Source: Gemmobacter sp034519525 (GTDB lineage Bacteria; Pseudomonadota; Alphaproteobacteria; Rhodobacterales; Rhodobacteraceae). Taken from it: a DNA stretch of 64,000 bases. The notes under the pieces are model-generated. The model did not search any database and was not told the DNA's origin. It was given only the letters and a program-made list of their open reading frames with translations. This document shows positions 16,062 to 24,421 of the stretch, one piece after another. The position numbers and the translations under genes were made by a program. Location: the NCBI GenBank assembly GCA_034519525.1, contig JAXHOJ010000035.1:1-64000 (forward strand), given 5' to 3'. Position 1 is the stretch's first letter; the number at the start of each line of letters is the position of its first letter.

Positions 16062-16895
16062 ATGGCCACCCCACGCAGCATCCTCATCACCGGCTGTTCC
16101 TCCGGTATCGGCCATGATGCCGCACATGGCCTGAAGGCGCGGGGCTGGCGGGTCTTTGCCACCTGCCGGTCTGAGGCCGATTGCGAACGGCTGCGCGCCG
16201 AGGGGCTGGAAAGTTTCGTGCTGGATTATGCCAACGAAGCCTCGGTCGCGGCGGCGGTGGAAGAGGTGCGCCACCGCACCGGCGGGCGGCTGGATGCGCT
16301 GTACAACAATGGCGCCTTCGCCTGCCCCGGTGCCACCGAAGATCTGCCGCGCGGCGCGCTGCGCGAGATTTTCGAGGTGAATGTCTTTGGCTATCACGAT
16401 CTGACCCGCCGGGTGATCCCGATGATGCGGGCGCAAGGTGCGGGGCGGATCATCAACTGTTCTTCCGTGCTCGGTCTGGTGGGGATGAAATGGCGCGGCG
16501 CCTATGTATCCACCAAATTCGCGCTGGAAGGCCTGACCGATGTGCTGCGCATCGAGATGCAGGGCACCGGCATCCATGTGATCCTGATCGAGCCGGGGCC
16601 GATCCCGACAAAGATCCGGCAGAATTCGATCCCGCATTTCGAACGCTGGATCGACTGGCAGAAATCGGCACGCGCCGAAGAATATCGCAGCCTGCTGGGC
16701 CGGCTGTACGAGCCGAAATCCGGGCCGGATCTTTTTGAGCTGCCCTGTTCGGCCGTAACCGCAAAGCTGATCCATGCGCTGGAAAATCCGCGGCCCCGCC
16801 CGCGCTATTATGTGACGCGGGCCACGCATCTGATGGGGTTTGCCCGCCGCATCCTGCCCACGCGGGCGCTGGACTGGCTGATTGCCAAGGGCTGA
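16062..16895 (+). CDS. Short-chain dehydrogenase/reductase (SDR)
   Basis: This 277-residue classical SDR has the nucleotide-binding motif TGCSSGIG at residues 9-16, the structural motif NNGAF near 86, the catalytic Ser in INCSSVLGLVG, and AYVSTK (catalytic Tyr and Lys) near 150-155. The segment IEPGPIPTKI follows the active site. The first Rossmann strand lacks a strong Asp/Arg selector I can read, so the cofactor is unclear. The start ATG 16062 is preceded by GGAG at 16052-16055. The substrate is unknown. The run of SDR, twin-TM protein and cobalamin adenosyltransferase is one I recall from related Rhodobacteraceae. Confidence 0.88.
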   Translation: MATPRSILITGCSSGIGHDAAHGLKARGWRVFATCRSEADCERLRAEGLESFVLDYANEASVAAAVEEVRHRTGGRLDALYNNGAFACPGATEDLPRGALREIFEVNVFGYHDLTRRVIPMMRAQGAGRIINCSSVLGLVGMKWRGAYVSTKFALEGLTDVLRIEMQGTGIHVILIEPGPIPTKIRQNSIPHFERWIDWQKSARAEEYRSLLGRLYEPKSGPDLFELPCSAVTAKLIHALENPRPRPRYYVTRATHLMGFARRILPTRALDWLIAKG

Positions 16896-16961
16896 CAGAA
16901 AAGCCTCGCCTTTCATGGCAAAGCCGCTACATCTGCGGCCAATGCCACGAAAGGAAAGCCC

Positions 16962-17174
16962 ATGCTGCTGAACGATCCGCTGTTCCTGCTGGCCGCCGCT
17001 GCAAGCTTCGGTGTGCTGATCATCCTGATGATCGGTATCGGCGGCTTTGCCAAAGGCGGCGACTTCAATCGAAAACACGCCAACCGGCTGATGCGCTACC
17101 GCATCATTGCACAGGCGGTTGCGGTGATTCTGATCGTGGCTTTCGCTTATCTGCACAAGCGTGGAGGCATGTGA
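16962..17174 (+). CDS. Small twin-transmembrane (HIG1-like) protein
   Basis: This 70-residue protein has two membrane helices (about residues 7-28 and 48-66) joined by a basic loop (NRKHANRLMRYRIIAQ). The R-x3-R/Y-R-x-x-x-Q pattern resembles HIG1-domain proteins associated with respiratory complexes. AAAGGAAAG precedes the ATG at 16962. Its stop overlaps the start of the adenosyltransferase gene (ATGTGATG), so the two are coupled. The function is not established; a role in membrane energetics is only suggested by the fold. Confidence 0.78.
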   Translation: MLLNDPLFLLAAAASFGVLIILMIGIGGFAKGGDFNRKHANRLMRYRIIAQAVAVILIVAFAYLHKRGGM

Positions 17175-17746
17175 TGGTTGTCCTGTCAAAGATCTATACC
17201 CGCACCGGCGACAAGGGCGACACCGCACTTGGCAATGGCGATCGTGTCGCCAAACATTCGGCCCGCGTTTCGGCCTATGGCACGGTTGATGAAACCAATG
17301 CGACCCTGGGCCTCGCCCGGCTGCATGCCAGCGGCGAGATGGATGCCGCGCTGCAACGCATCCAGAATGATCTGTTCGATCTGGGCGCCGATCTTTGCCG
17401 CCCTGACATGGCCCGCGATCACGAGGCCGGTTATGTGCCGCTGCGGATGCTGGAGTCGCAGGTTGACCGGCTGGAGGCCGAGATTGACGTGATGAACGCC
17501 CGGCTGCAGCCGCTGCGCAGTTTCATCCTGCCCGGCGGCTCGGCTCTGGCGACGCATCTGCATCTGTGCCGGACCGTCGCGCGCCGGGCGGAGCGGTTGA
17601 CGGTCGAGCTGGCAGGGACCGAAGACATCAATCCGGCCGCGGTGAAATATCTGAACCGGCTGAGCGACTGGCTGTTTGTCGCGGGCCGCATCGCCAATGA
17701 TGACGGGCGCGATGATATCCTCTGGGTGCCCGGGCTGACGCGATGA
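17174..17746 (+). CDS. pduO: PduO-type cob(I)yrinic acid a,c-diamide adenosyltransferase
   Basis: This 190-residue PduO-family ATP:corrinoid adenosyltransferase makes adenosylcobalamin. The N-terminal ATP-binding signature KIYTRTGDKGDTALGNGDRV (residues 5-24) is intact, followed by AYGTVDETNA. The C-terminal helices contain RTVARRAERLTVEL and YLNRLSDWLFVAGRIAN (R-R-A-E-R and N-R-x-S-D), both family hallmarks. The ATG at 17174 overlaps the preceding stop. Adenosylcobalamin is needed by mutases of the ethylmalonyl-CoA pathway, which fits mcd at 29787. Confidence 0.93.
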   Translation: MVVLSKIYTRTGDKGDTALGNGDRVAKHSARVSAYGTVDETNATLGLARLHASGEMDAALQRIQNDLFDLGADLCRPDMARDHEAGYVPLRMLESQVDRLEAEIDVMNARLQPLRSFILPGGSALATHLHLCRTVARRAERLTVELAGTEDINPAAVKYLNRLSDWLFVAGRIANDDGRDDILWVPGLTR

Positions 17747-17900
17747 TGGCGCTATCATGGGTGACGCAGCGTAAATGACGCGGCGTCGCGGCACTGCAGC
17801 GCGTCGCTTTTGGATTGTTCTCTGCGCTGCCAAAGGGCTAACAACACTTCGGAGAGCTTGAATGGCCCCACCGGGCCCGGATTCTGGGAGTATGCCGCTG

Positions 17901-18662
17901 ATGAAGGTATTGGTGCCTGTGAAGCGCGTGATCGACTATAACGTGAAGGTTCGCGTGAAGGCGGACGGCAGCGGTGTCGATCTTGCGAATGTGAAGATGT
18001 CGATGAACCCGTTCGACGAGATCGCGGTGGAAGAGGCGATCCGTCTGAAGGAAAAAGGCGTCGCTTCCGAAATCGTCGTTGTGTCGATCGGCGTGAAGCA
18101 GGCGCAGGAAACCCTGCGCACGGCGCTGGCGATGGGCGCAGACCGGGCGATCCTGATCGAGGCGGCTTCGGATGTGCATAGCGATATCGAACCTCTGGCT
18201 GTGGCAAAACTGCTTGCCGCCGTGGTGAAAGAAGAAGCGCCGGGTCTGGTGCTGACGGGCAAGCAGGCCATCGACAATGACATGAATGCCACCGGGCAGA
18301 TGCTGTCGGCGCTGCTGGGCTGGGCACAGGCCACCTTCGCCAGCGAACTGGCTGTTGAAGGTGACAGTGCGACCGTGACGCGCGAAGTGGATGGCGGGTT
18401 GCAGACGATCAAGGTGAAGCTGCCCGCAGTGGTGACTGTGGACCTGCGCCTGAACGAGCCGCGCTATGCCAGCCTGCCGAACATCATGAAGGCCAAGAAG
18501 AAGCCGCTGGAGGAAAAGACCGCCGCCGACTACGGCGTCGATGTTACCCCGCGCCTGACCATCGTGAAAACGACGGAGCCTGCAGGCCGCAAGGCCGGTG
18601 TGAAGGTTGGTTCGGTTGACGAGCTGATTGCGAAACTGAAAGACGAAGCGGGGGTGATCTGA
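17901..18662 (+). CDS. etfB: Electron transfer flavoprotein beta subunit
   Basis: This 253-residue EtfB starts MKVLVPVKRVIDYNVKVRVK. The AMP-binding and EtfA-contact region includes the ETF beta signature around VTREVDGGLQTIKVKLPAVVTVDLRLNEPRYASLPNIMKAKKK (about 165-207, abridged family block). With EtfA it carries electrons from acyl-CoA dehydrogenases to ETF:quinone oxidoreductase. The ATG at 17901 is chosen for the canonical N-terminus and the GGGAG at 17886; an in-frame ATG at 17862 would add 13 residues. Its stop overlaps the etfA start. It supplies electron transfer for the mcd product and beta-oxidation. Confidence 0.96.
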   Translation: MKVLVPVKRVIDYNVKVRVKADGSGVDLANVKMSMNPFDEIAVEEAIRLKEKGVASEIVVVSIGVKQAQETLRTALAMGADRAILIEAASDVHSDIEPLAVAKLLAAVVKEEAPGLVLTGKQAIDNDMNATGQMLSALLGWAQATFASELAVEGDSATVTREVDGGLQTIKVKLPAVVTVDLRLNEPRYASLPNIMKAKKKPLEEKTAADYGVDVTPRLTIVKTTEPAGRKAGVKVGSVDELIAKLKDEAGVI

Positions 18663-19585
18663 TGGCCGTTCTCCTGATTGCCGATGTGAATGGTGGGCAG
18701 CTTGCCACTGATTCGGTTGCCAAAACGCTAACCGCTCTGGCCTCGCTGGGTGAAATCCACGTTCTTGTGGCGGGTGCTGGCGGCGAAGCGGCTGCGGCAG
18801 AGGCGGCAGGCCTTGCGGGCGTGTCGAAGGTTCTGTTCGCAGGCGATGACGCCTATTGCCACGGCATGGCCGAGGCGACGGCGGCCCTGATCGTCGGATT
18901 GTCCGGCAATTACAGCCACATCGCGGCCCCTGCCACGGCGGCGGCCAAGAATGTGCTGCCGCGTGTGGCCGCGCTGCTGGACGTGATGGTTCTGACCGAT
19001 GTGACGGCTGTTATCGATTCTGAAACCTTCGAGCGGCCGATCTACGCAGGCAACGCGATCCAGACGGTGAAATCATCGGATGCGATCAAGGTGTTCACGG
19101 TGCGGACTGCGGCCTTTGCAGCGGCCGGCGCCGGTGGCTCTGCGGCGGTGGAGCCGGTTTCCGGGGCTGTGGCCGATCTGTCGACCTGGGTGGAAGACAA
19201 GGTTGCGGCCTCTGACCGGCCGGAACTGACCTCGGCCAAGATCGTGGTTTCGGGTGGCCGTGGCGTCGGCAGCCAGGCCGATTTCGCGCTGATCGAGGGG
19301 CTGGCCGACAAGCTGGGCGCTGCCGTCGGCGCAAGCCGCGCCGCAGTCGACTCGGGCTTTGCCCCGAACGACTGGCAGGTGGGCCAGACCGGCAAGGTTG
19401 TAGCGCCCGCGCTGTATGTTGCTGTCGGCATTTCGGGTGCGATCCAGCATCTGGCCGGCATGAAGGACAGCAAGGTGATCGTCGCCATCAACAAGGATGA
19501 AGAGGCCCCGATCTTCCAGGTGGCCGATTATGGCCTGGTGGGCGACCTGTTCACCCTCGTCCCCGAGATGACCGGCAAGCTGTAA
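18662..19585 (+). CDS. etfA: Electron transfer flavoprotein alpha subunit
   Basis: This 307-residue EtfA has an N-terminal alpha/beta domain and a C-terminal FAD domain. The FAD-binding segment runs through IVVSGGRGVGS (about 198), LGAAVGASRAAVDSGF (about 222), QVGQTGKVVAPALYVAVGISGAIQHLAGM and VIVAINKDEEAPIFQVADYGLVGD. The length is standard. The ATG overlaps the etfB stop (TGATG), so the subunits are coupled. A strong terminator follows at 19601. Confidence 0.96.
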   Translation: MAVLLIADVNGGQLATDSVAKTLTALASLGEIHVLVAGAGGEAAAAEAAGLAGVSKVLFAGDDAYCHGMAEATAALIVGLSGNYSHIAAPATAAAKNVLPRVAALLDVMVLTDVTAVIDSETFERPIYAGNAIQTVKSSDAIKVFTVRTAAFAAAGAGGSAAVEPVSGAVADLSTWVEDKVAASDRPELTSAKIVVSGGRGVGSQADFALIEGLADKLGAAVGASRAAVDSGFAPNDWQVGQTGKVVAPALYVAVGISGAIQHLAGMKDSKVIVAINKDEEAPIFQVADYGLVGDLFTLVPEMTGKL

Positions 19586-19600
19586 GTCAGCCCACAGGAA

Positions 19601-19629
19601 AAAAGGCCGCGCAACTGCGCGGCCTTTTG
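19601..19629 (+). terminator. Rho-independent terminator after etfBA
   Basis: AAAAGGCCGCGC (19601-19612) pairs perfectly with GCGCGGCCTTTT (19617-19628) around AACT. The A-rich 5' side means it may also terminate the convergent gene ending at 19635. Confidence 0.88.
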
Positions 19630-19634
19630 CTTTG

Positions 19635-20456
19635 TTACGTGACAAGATGGCGGTGAAGAACCGGCACCAGCACGCGGGCAGCCAGGCGATGCGCCTCTGG
19701 CCCGGGCAGGCCCAGCAGCGAAGGCTGTTCCAGCCGACCGCCAGCACGCAAGGAAACGCGGCTGTCAAAATCGGCTGGGTTCACCACGACCTCGACAACC
19801 TCAGTGGCCCGCAGCCGCATCGCCATGATCATGGCCGCATCCACGATCCAGGGATCATGACCGATCATTGCCAGATCTGGCGGAGGCTGGTCAGACAGCC
19901 ACAGCAGGACGGGCTTGGGCAGATGTGACAGCAGAAGGCACATCCGCTCCAGCCATACCTGCCGCAACTCTGCCACGACACGTTCGGCCCGTTCTGCCGA
20001 AACACGGTGCAGCACCGTCAGCAGGTGGCGGGTAAAACTGAACTCTGTGAAATCGACCTCGGGGAACAATTGCCGCAGTTCGGGGCGCGCCATAACGAAG
20101 CGGTCATTCCGGCGCGGATGCACCGAATAGAACCGGTTCGACAGATTCTGCGCCCCGATGATCTGCACGACGCAGATGGCCGCGCCCGCCGCCACCTCCA
20201 GCACCGCGGCTTCGTTCAGGTAGAGATCAAGCCCGCCATTCACCGCCCCCAGATTGACGACCGGCAGGCCAAGCGCCTGTTCCAGCAGGGCAGCGAAGGG
20301 CTCTGGTATGAACTTTCCATAGGTCTCAGTCCCGCCCAGAACAGCAACATAGCGGCCCTGCAGGTTGCGTTGCGGGCCGCGGAACAGCATCCGCGACGCG
20401 CCATAGCGACAAGTCTGATCGTCCGGGGCACCCCCGCCCCGATCCGCATAGGCCAT
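19635..20456 (-). CDS. DUF6473 family protein
   Basis: This 273-residue soluble protein is of a family I recall as DUF6473, common in Rhodobacteraceae. Segments CRYGASRMLFRGPQRNL (about 17-33) and RYVAVLGGTETYGKFIPEPF (about 36-55), with NLGAVNGGLDLYL following, are typical. The GGTETYG and GxxNxG blocks look like a GDSL/SGNH-hydrolase fold, but I cannot identify a catalytic triad. The ATG at 20456 fits homologous N-termini; a GTG at 20483 is an alternative. It diverges from hbd. The function is unknown. Confidence 0.75.
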   Translation of the reverse strand: MAYADRGGGAPDDQTCRYGASRMLFRGPQRNLQGRYVAVLGGTETYGKFIPEPFAALLEQALGLPVVNLGAVNGGLDLYLNEAAVLEVAAGAAICVVQIIGAQNLSNRFYSVHPRRNDRFVMARPELRQLFPEVDFTEFSFTRHLLTVLHRVSAERAERVVAELRQVWLERMCLLLSHLPKPVLLWLSDQPPPDLAMIGHDPWIVDAAMIMAMRLRATEVVEVVVNPADFDSRVSLRAGGRLEQPSLLGLPGPEAHRLAARVLVPVLHRHLVT

Positions 20457-20614
20457 AGCACCCACCGTATGTAATACACCCACGACTCAGACTGCCGCAA
20501 ACAGCTTGCCAAATGGCTAAAGTGTCAATTTGCCTCAATTTCCCAAGGGGATTCTGCACTTGCACCATGGGTATCGGGACGCATAAGGTTTTGCGGAAAC
20601 CTGAGGAGGCTGGC

Positions 20615-21490
20615 ATGGCGATTGAAACTGTAGGCATTGTCGGGGCGGGGCAGATGGGCAATGGCATTGCCCATGTCTTTGCCCTGGCGGGCTATCGGGT
20701 GCTGATGAACGATGTCAGCGAACCCAGCCTTGCGAAGGCCATCGACACGATCGACAAGAACATGGAACGTCAGGTCTCGCGCGGCAAGATTTCAGCCGAC
20801 GAGAAGGCAGCCGCGCTGTCGCGGATCGCAACCACCCTGACACTTGCCGATCTTGGCCAGACCGATCTGATCATCGAGGCCGCGACCGAGAAGGAAACGG
20901 TCAAGCAGCAGATCTTCGACGCCTTGCTGCCGCATCTGAAGCCGGAAACCATCCTGACGTCGAATACCTCTTCGATTTCGATCACCCGGCTGGCCTCGCG
21001 CACCGACCGGCCGGAAAAATTCATGGGGTTCCACTTCATGAACCCGGTGCCTGTGATGCAACTGGTCGAGCTGATTCGGGGCATCGCCACCGATGCACCC
21101 ACCTATGCCGCCCTGCACGAGGTGGTGAAAAAGCTAGGCAAAACCGCCGCCAGCGCCGAGGATTTCCCGGCTTTCATCGTGAACCGTATTCTTGTGCCGA
21201 TGATCAATGAAGCCGTCTACACGCTGTATGAAGGCGTGGGGAACGTGAAATCCATCGACGAATCCATGAAGCTGGGCGCCAATCATCCGATGGGGCCGCT
21301 GGAGCTTGCGGATTTCATCGGGCTGGATACCTGCCTGGCCATCATGAACGTGCTGTATGACGGGCTGGCGGATACCAAGTACCGCCCCTGCCCCCTGTTG
21401 ACCAAATATGTCGAGGCAGGCTGGCTGGGCCGCAAATCCGGCCGGGGCTTCTACGATTACCGCAGCGGCACGCCGGTGCCCACGCGCTGA
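20615..21490 (+). CDS. hbd: 3-hydroxybutyryl-CoA dehydrogenase
   Basis: This 291-residue NAD(P)-dependent dehydrogenase oxidises 3-hydroxyacyl-CoA to acetoacetyl-CoA or the reverse. The Rossmann motif is GIVGAGQMGNGIAHVFALAGY (about residues 7-27, abridged G-x-G-x-x-G). The catalytic region includes SNTSSISIT and GFHFMNPVPVMQLVELI (His near 145), and the C-terminal domain has FIVNRILVPMINEA and LGANHPMGPLELADFIGLD. GAGGAGG at 20603-20609 fixes the ATG at 20615. It is probably linked functionally with etfBA in acyl-CoA or polyhydroxybutyrate metabolism. Confidence 0.95.
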   Translation: MAIETVGIVGAGQMGNGIAHVFALAGYRVLMNDVSEPSLAKAIDTIDKNMERQVSRGKISADEKAAALSRIATTLTLADLGQTDLIIEAATEKETVKQQIFDALLPHLKPETILTSNTSSISITRLASRTDRPEKFMGFHFMNPVPVMQLVELIRGIATDAPTYAALHEVVKKLGKTAASAEDFPAFIVNRILVPMINEAVYTLYEGVGNVKSIDESMKLGANHPMGPLELADFIGLDTCLAIMNVLYDGLADTKYRPCPLLTKYVEAGWLGRKSGRGFYDYRSGTPVPTR

Positions 21491-21493
21491 CGT

Positions 21494-22360
21494 TCAGCGC
21501 GCGGGGTCTTTGCCAAGCGCAAGCGTATGTTCACGCAGCCAGGCCAGGAAACCGCGCGGGTTCCCCTCCCATTTGTCCAGCTCGCTGGGGGGGATGGGAT
21601 GGCCGATATGGGGGCGCTGCGGCTTGAACAGGGCGCGCTTGATTTCATAAAGCAGCAGGCCCTGGCGCAGCGTATCTGACAGCTTGTTGGCGATCAGAAA
21701 CAGTCGGCTGTTCTGCCCGGTGAAGCGCATGGGCAGGATGGTTGCGCCGGACAGACGCACCATCTTGTGGGTGAAGACATTCCACTCTGCCTCGACCGCG
21801 GGGCCCCACCAGCCTTCGGACATGGCAACCTTACCCGCAGGGAACAGGATCACCAGACCACCCGCCTTCAGATGGGCCATGGTTTCGTTGCGCATCTGCA
21901 GGCCCAGCTCGCGGGCGTTTTCTTCATGCGGGAAGGGCACCGGGATCATGAACTGTTCAATTTCCGGGATGCCAGTCAGCAGCGAGCGGGTCAGGATCTT
22001 GAAATCCCCCCGCACGCGCGACACCATTTCCGCCATGATCATGCCATCCACCAAGCCATGCGGATGGTTGGCCACCACGACCACCGGCCCCGTCGCCGGG
22101 ATGCGCGCGATTTCTTCCGGCGGGGTCAGAATGTCGATCCCCATGGTGCGGATCGCCTTGGGCCAGAAGGGCACGCCGAAGGGGGCACCAGAGGCTTCGA
22201 ACTGTCGGATCAGGCGCAGCAATGTCACCTTGGCCGTCAGCCATTCGATGCTGCGGATGGTGCCTGCCTTCAGCGGATTGCTGAACGTGCCTGCATAAGA
22301 CAGGCGCCGCATGTCATATTCGCGGGCGGTGCGGGGGGCCACTTGCTGTGTGCCGGTCAC
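21494..22360 (-). CDS. Lysophospholipid acyltransferase family protein
   Basis: This protein of about 288 residues has the acyltransferase block VVVANHPHGLVDGMIMAEMV near residue 85 (the N-H-P-x-G-x-x-D-G form of the catalytic His-Asp motif). LILFPAGKVAMSEGWWG follows near 165, which corresponds to the F-P-x-G phosphate-binding motif. Family members transfer acyl chains to lysophospholipids, ornithine-lipid precursors or related acceptors. I place the start at GTG 22360 because homologues begin with a short polar stretch before REYDMRRLSYAGTF; the ATG at 22312 is an alternative. It is 10 bases into the end of ptsH, last in the phosphotransfer cluster. Confidence 0.8.
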   Translation of the reverse strand: MTGTQQVAPRTAREYDMRRLSYAGTFSNPLKAGTIRSIEWLTAKVTLLRLIRQFEASGAPFGVPFWPKAIRTMGIDILTPPEEIARIPATGPVVVVANHPHGLVDGMIMAEMVSRVRGDFKILTRSLLTGIPEIEQFMIPVPFPHEENARELGLQMRNETMAHLKAGGLVILFPAGKVAMSEGWWGPAVEAEWNVFTHKMVRLSGATILPMRFTGQNSRLFLIANKLSDTLRQGLLLYEIKRALFKPQRPHIGHPIPPSELDKWEGNPRGFLAWLREHTLALGKDPAR

Positions 22361-22370
22361 GCTGCCACCG

Positions 22371-22640
22371 TCACTGGGCTTCGCCAAAGCGGTTGGCCAC
22401 CAGATGCTCCAGCGCATCGGCAAGTGCATGGGCATCAGCGCCGTTGGTGACGACGGAAATGGCCGTTCCACGCGAGGCGCCCAGCATCAGAAGCCCCATG
22501 ATGGAATCACCCGAAACCGTCATCCCGTCTTTGGTCACCTCTGCATTCGCGTCGAAACCTTCCACGCATTCCACAAACTTGGCAGATGCCCGGGCGTGCA
22601 GGCCCTTTTCGTTCACTATGTGCAGCGTTCGGCTTGTCAT
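22371..22640 (-). CDS. ptsH: HPr-family phosphocarrier protein
   Basis: This 89-residue HPr has the active-site His15 in EKGLHARASAKFV and Ser46 in GDSIMGLLMLGAS, the residue phosphorylated by HPr kinase. It passes phosphoryl groups from enzyme I to the EIIA encoded just upstream. No sugar EIIB/EIIC is present, so it probably serves the regulatory branch typical of alphaproteobacteria. The ATG overlaps the EIIA stop (ATGA). All genes back to chvI are head-to-tail with overlaps or short gaps. Confidence 0.95.
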   Translation of the reverse strand: MTSRTLHIVNEKGLHARASAKFVECVEGFDANAEVTKDGMTVSGDSIMGLLMLGASRGTAISVVTNGADAHALADALEHLVANRFGEAQ

Positions 22641-23077
22641 GCGTCCTCTCCCTGTCCGGGGCCGGCATCGCCGCCCAGATCAAGGCTGTTGATATATTTC
22701 CTGCCCGCATCCAGGGCGAGACTGACAGCATCGGCCAGCGGAAGGTCGCGCGATTTTGTCAGCTTGATCAGCATCGGCAGATTGGCACCATAAAGGATGC
22801 GGCGGTTGCGGGCAGCGCAGGCGGGCAGCGACAGGTTGGAGGGCGAGCCACCGAACATGTCGGTGACCACCACGACACCTTCGCCCTGATCCACGGCATC
22901 TGCCGCATCCCGGATTTCGGCAGCTTTCGTGCCACGATCATGTTCATCTTCGATCGAGATAGCAGCCATCCCGGCCTGACGACCAACGACATGCTCTACG
23001 GCGGACAGGTACTCCCGCGCCAACCCACCATGAGCGACGATCACGATTCCGATCAAACCCCGATCACCCAGATCCAT
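22637..23077 (-). CDS. PTS EIIA component, mannose family
   Basis: This 146-residue EIIA domain of the mannose class opens GLIGIVIVAHGGLAREYLSA with the phosphorylatable His at residue 16. VVVVTDMFGGSPSNLSL follows near 68-84, the D-x-F-G-G-S-P-x-N signature. No IIB domain is fused and no permease gene is nearby, which points to a regulatory role. The ATG at 23077 lies inside the end of rapZ (14-base overlap). An upstream extension in the same frame is not supported because it lies inside rapZ. Confidence 0.92.
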   Translation of the reverse strand: MDLGDRGLIGIVIVAHGGLAREYLSAVEHVVGRQAGMAAISIEDEHDRGTKAAEIRDAADAVDQGEGVVVVTDMFGGSPSNLSLPACAARNRRILYGANLPMLIKLTKSRDLPLADAVSLALDAGRKYINSLDLGGDAGPGQGEDA

Positions 23078-23975
23078 GCGGCCGCGCGGTGGCAGACCTG
23101 CGTTCAAGTTCCCTGTGGCGTTTTGACACTGTCCAACCGGCTTCTGCAAGCGCATTGCCCATGATTTCTGCAACGGCAACCGATCTGTGTTGCCCGCCGG
23201 TACAGCCAAAGCCGATCGCGACATGCGCCTTGCCCTCGGCCTTCTGTGCCGGAAGCAGAAACAGAAGGAAGTCGCGCAACCTTTGGTCGAATTCCGGGAA
23301 TCGGCCGTCGGCCATAACGTAGTCAGCCACCACCCTGTCGCGACCATCCAGCCCGCGCAGTTCCGGCACCCAATGCGGATTGTTCAGAAACCGGCAGTCA
23401 AAGATCATGTCCAGCCCACGCGGAACGCCGCGCTTGTAGCTGAAACTCTGGATCGAAACGGCAAGCCCCGGCGTGCCGGCGCGGCGGAACCACTGGCCAA
23501 TCTCGGCCTTCAGATCATGTGGCGACATCTCGCTGGTATCGATCAGGTGATCGGCGCGCACCCGGATGGGCGCCAGCAGGTCGGTTTCACGCTCGATGCC
23601 CAGGGCGGGCGCCTCTTCCGGTGCCAGCGGATGGCGCCGCCTGGTCTCGCCATAGCGGCGGATCAGTTCAGAGGGCGCGCAATCCAGATACAACAGCTCC
23701 AGCGTCACGCGCGGATCGGCGGTCAGCGTATCCACCAGTTCGATCAGGCCGGTTGCGTTGAAATCGCGGTTGCGCACATCAATGCCCAAGGCCATGGGGC
23801 GACCGGCGGCAGGCCCGTCAATCAACATGGGAATCAGGCGCAGGGGCAGGTTGTCGATCGGCTCATAGCCAAGATCTTCCAGCGCATTGATCGCCGTCGT
23901 GCGGCCAGCACCGGAAGGCCCGGTGACAAGCAGGATTTCATGCTCCTGCGGCGTGGCTTTCGGCGCTCCGTCCAT
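23064..23975 (-). CDS. rapZ: RapZ/YvcJ-type nucleotide-binding protein
   Basis: This 303-residue RapZ-family protein has an N-terminal P-loop ATPase-like domain and a C-terminal domain. The C-terminal block includes FSYKRGVPRGLDMIFDCRFLNNPHW, DYVMADGRFPEF and IGFGCTGGQHRSVAVAE, the family signature. The P-loop reads GPSGAGRTT, with Arg (CGC) where the Walker A Lys is expected. In E. coli RapZ regulates glmS through small RNAs; its role in alphaproteobacteria is not settled. The ATG at 23975 has GAAGGA upstream and is preferred to a TTG at 23990. It sits between hprK and EIIA. Confidence 0.92.
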   Translation of the reverse strand: MDGAPKATPQEHEILLVTGPSGAGRTTAINALEDLGYEPIDNLPLRLIPMLIDGPAAGRPMALGIDVRNRDFNATGLIELVDTLTADPRVTLELLYLDCAPSELIRRYGETRRRHPLAPEEAPALGIERETDLLAPIRVRADHLIDTSEMSPHDLKAEIGQWFRRAGTPGLAVSIQSFSYKRGVPRGLDMIFDCRFLNNPHWVPELRGLDGRDRVVADYVMADGRFPEFDQRLRDFLLFLLPAQKAEGKAHVAIGFGCTGGQHRSVAVAEIMGNALAEAGWTVSKRHRELERRSATARPHGSG

Positions 23976-23986
23976 CGCTTCGTCCT

Positions 23987-24421
23987 TCAATGCGCCCGGC
24001 CGCAGCGCAAAAGCTGCAACAGCGCAAATGGAAAATGGGCCGCCTCAGCCCGCAAGGCAAGGGGAACCGGCAGGCCCAGCACCGGAATGTGACGCACGGG
24101 TGGCAAGCGTGCCGCTTCGGTTCTGCCCAGATCAACCACCAGCCCCAGCACGGCCTGCGCCACAGGCGCGGCCCGCAGAAGCCCGACGCCGCGCGCCTCG
24201 ATCATCCCCAGCAGTGCCGGGGGGCAACGGGTGAGGATATCGCCGCCTTCGCGGTGAAGATCCACCCTGTCATCTGCCACAAGGCTGGCGCCAAGCGCCA
24301 TCAGCTGCAATGCCAGAGCGGATTTGCCACTGCCAGAGGGGCCGAGGATCAGCATCCCCTTCCCGTTCAGCGCGATACAGCTTGCATGGATATTCGCAGC
24401 CGTACCCGTGGCCGGGATCAC
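23987..24421 (-). CDS. hprK: HPr kinase/phosphorylase, short alphaproteobacterial form
   Basis: This 144-residue protein corresponds to the C-terminal catalytic domain of HprK; the N-terminal domain of the Firmicute enzyme (about 310 residues) is missing, as is usual in alphaproteobacteria. The Walker A motif GPSGSGKS is at residues 27-34. LVADDRVDLHREGG follows near 47-60, and IEARGVGLLR near 75 is the HprK family signature. It phosphorylates Ser46 of HPr. The start GTG at 24421 overlaps the chvG stop (GTGA), so translation is coupled to the sensor kinase. Confidence 0.92.
   Translation of the reverse strand: MIPATGTAANIHASCIALNGKGMLILGPSGSGKSALALQLMALGASLVADDRVDLHREGGDILTRCPPALLGMIEARGVGLLRAAPVAQAVLGLVVDLGRTEAARLPPVRHIPVLGLPVPLALRAEAAHFPFALLQLLRCGRAH

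Noticed and set aside
20585..20601. Small AGGTTT / AAACCT hairpin just before the hbd ribosome-binding site
   Set aside because: A 6-bp stem with a 5-base loop is not enough evidence for an attenuator.
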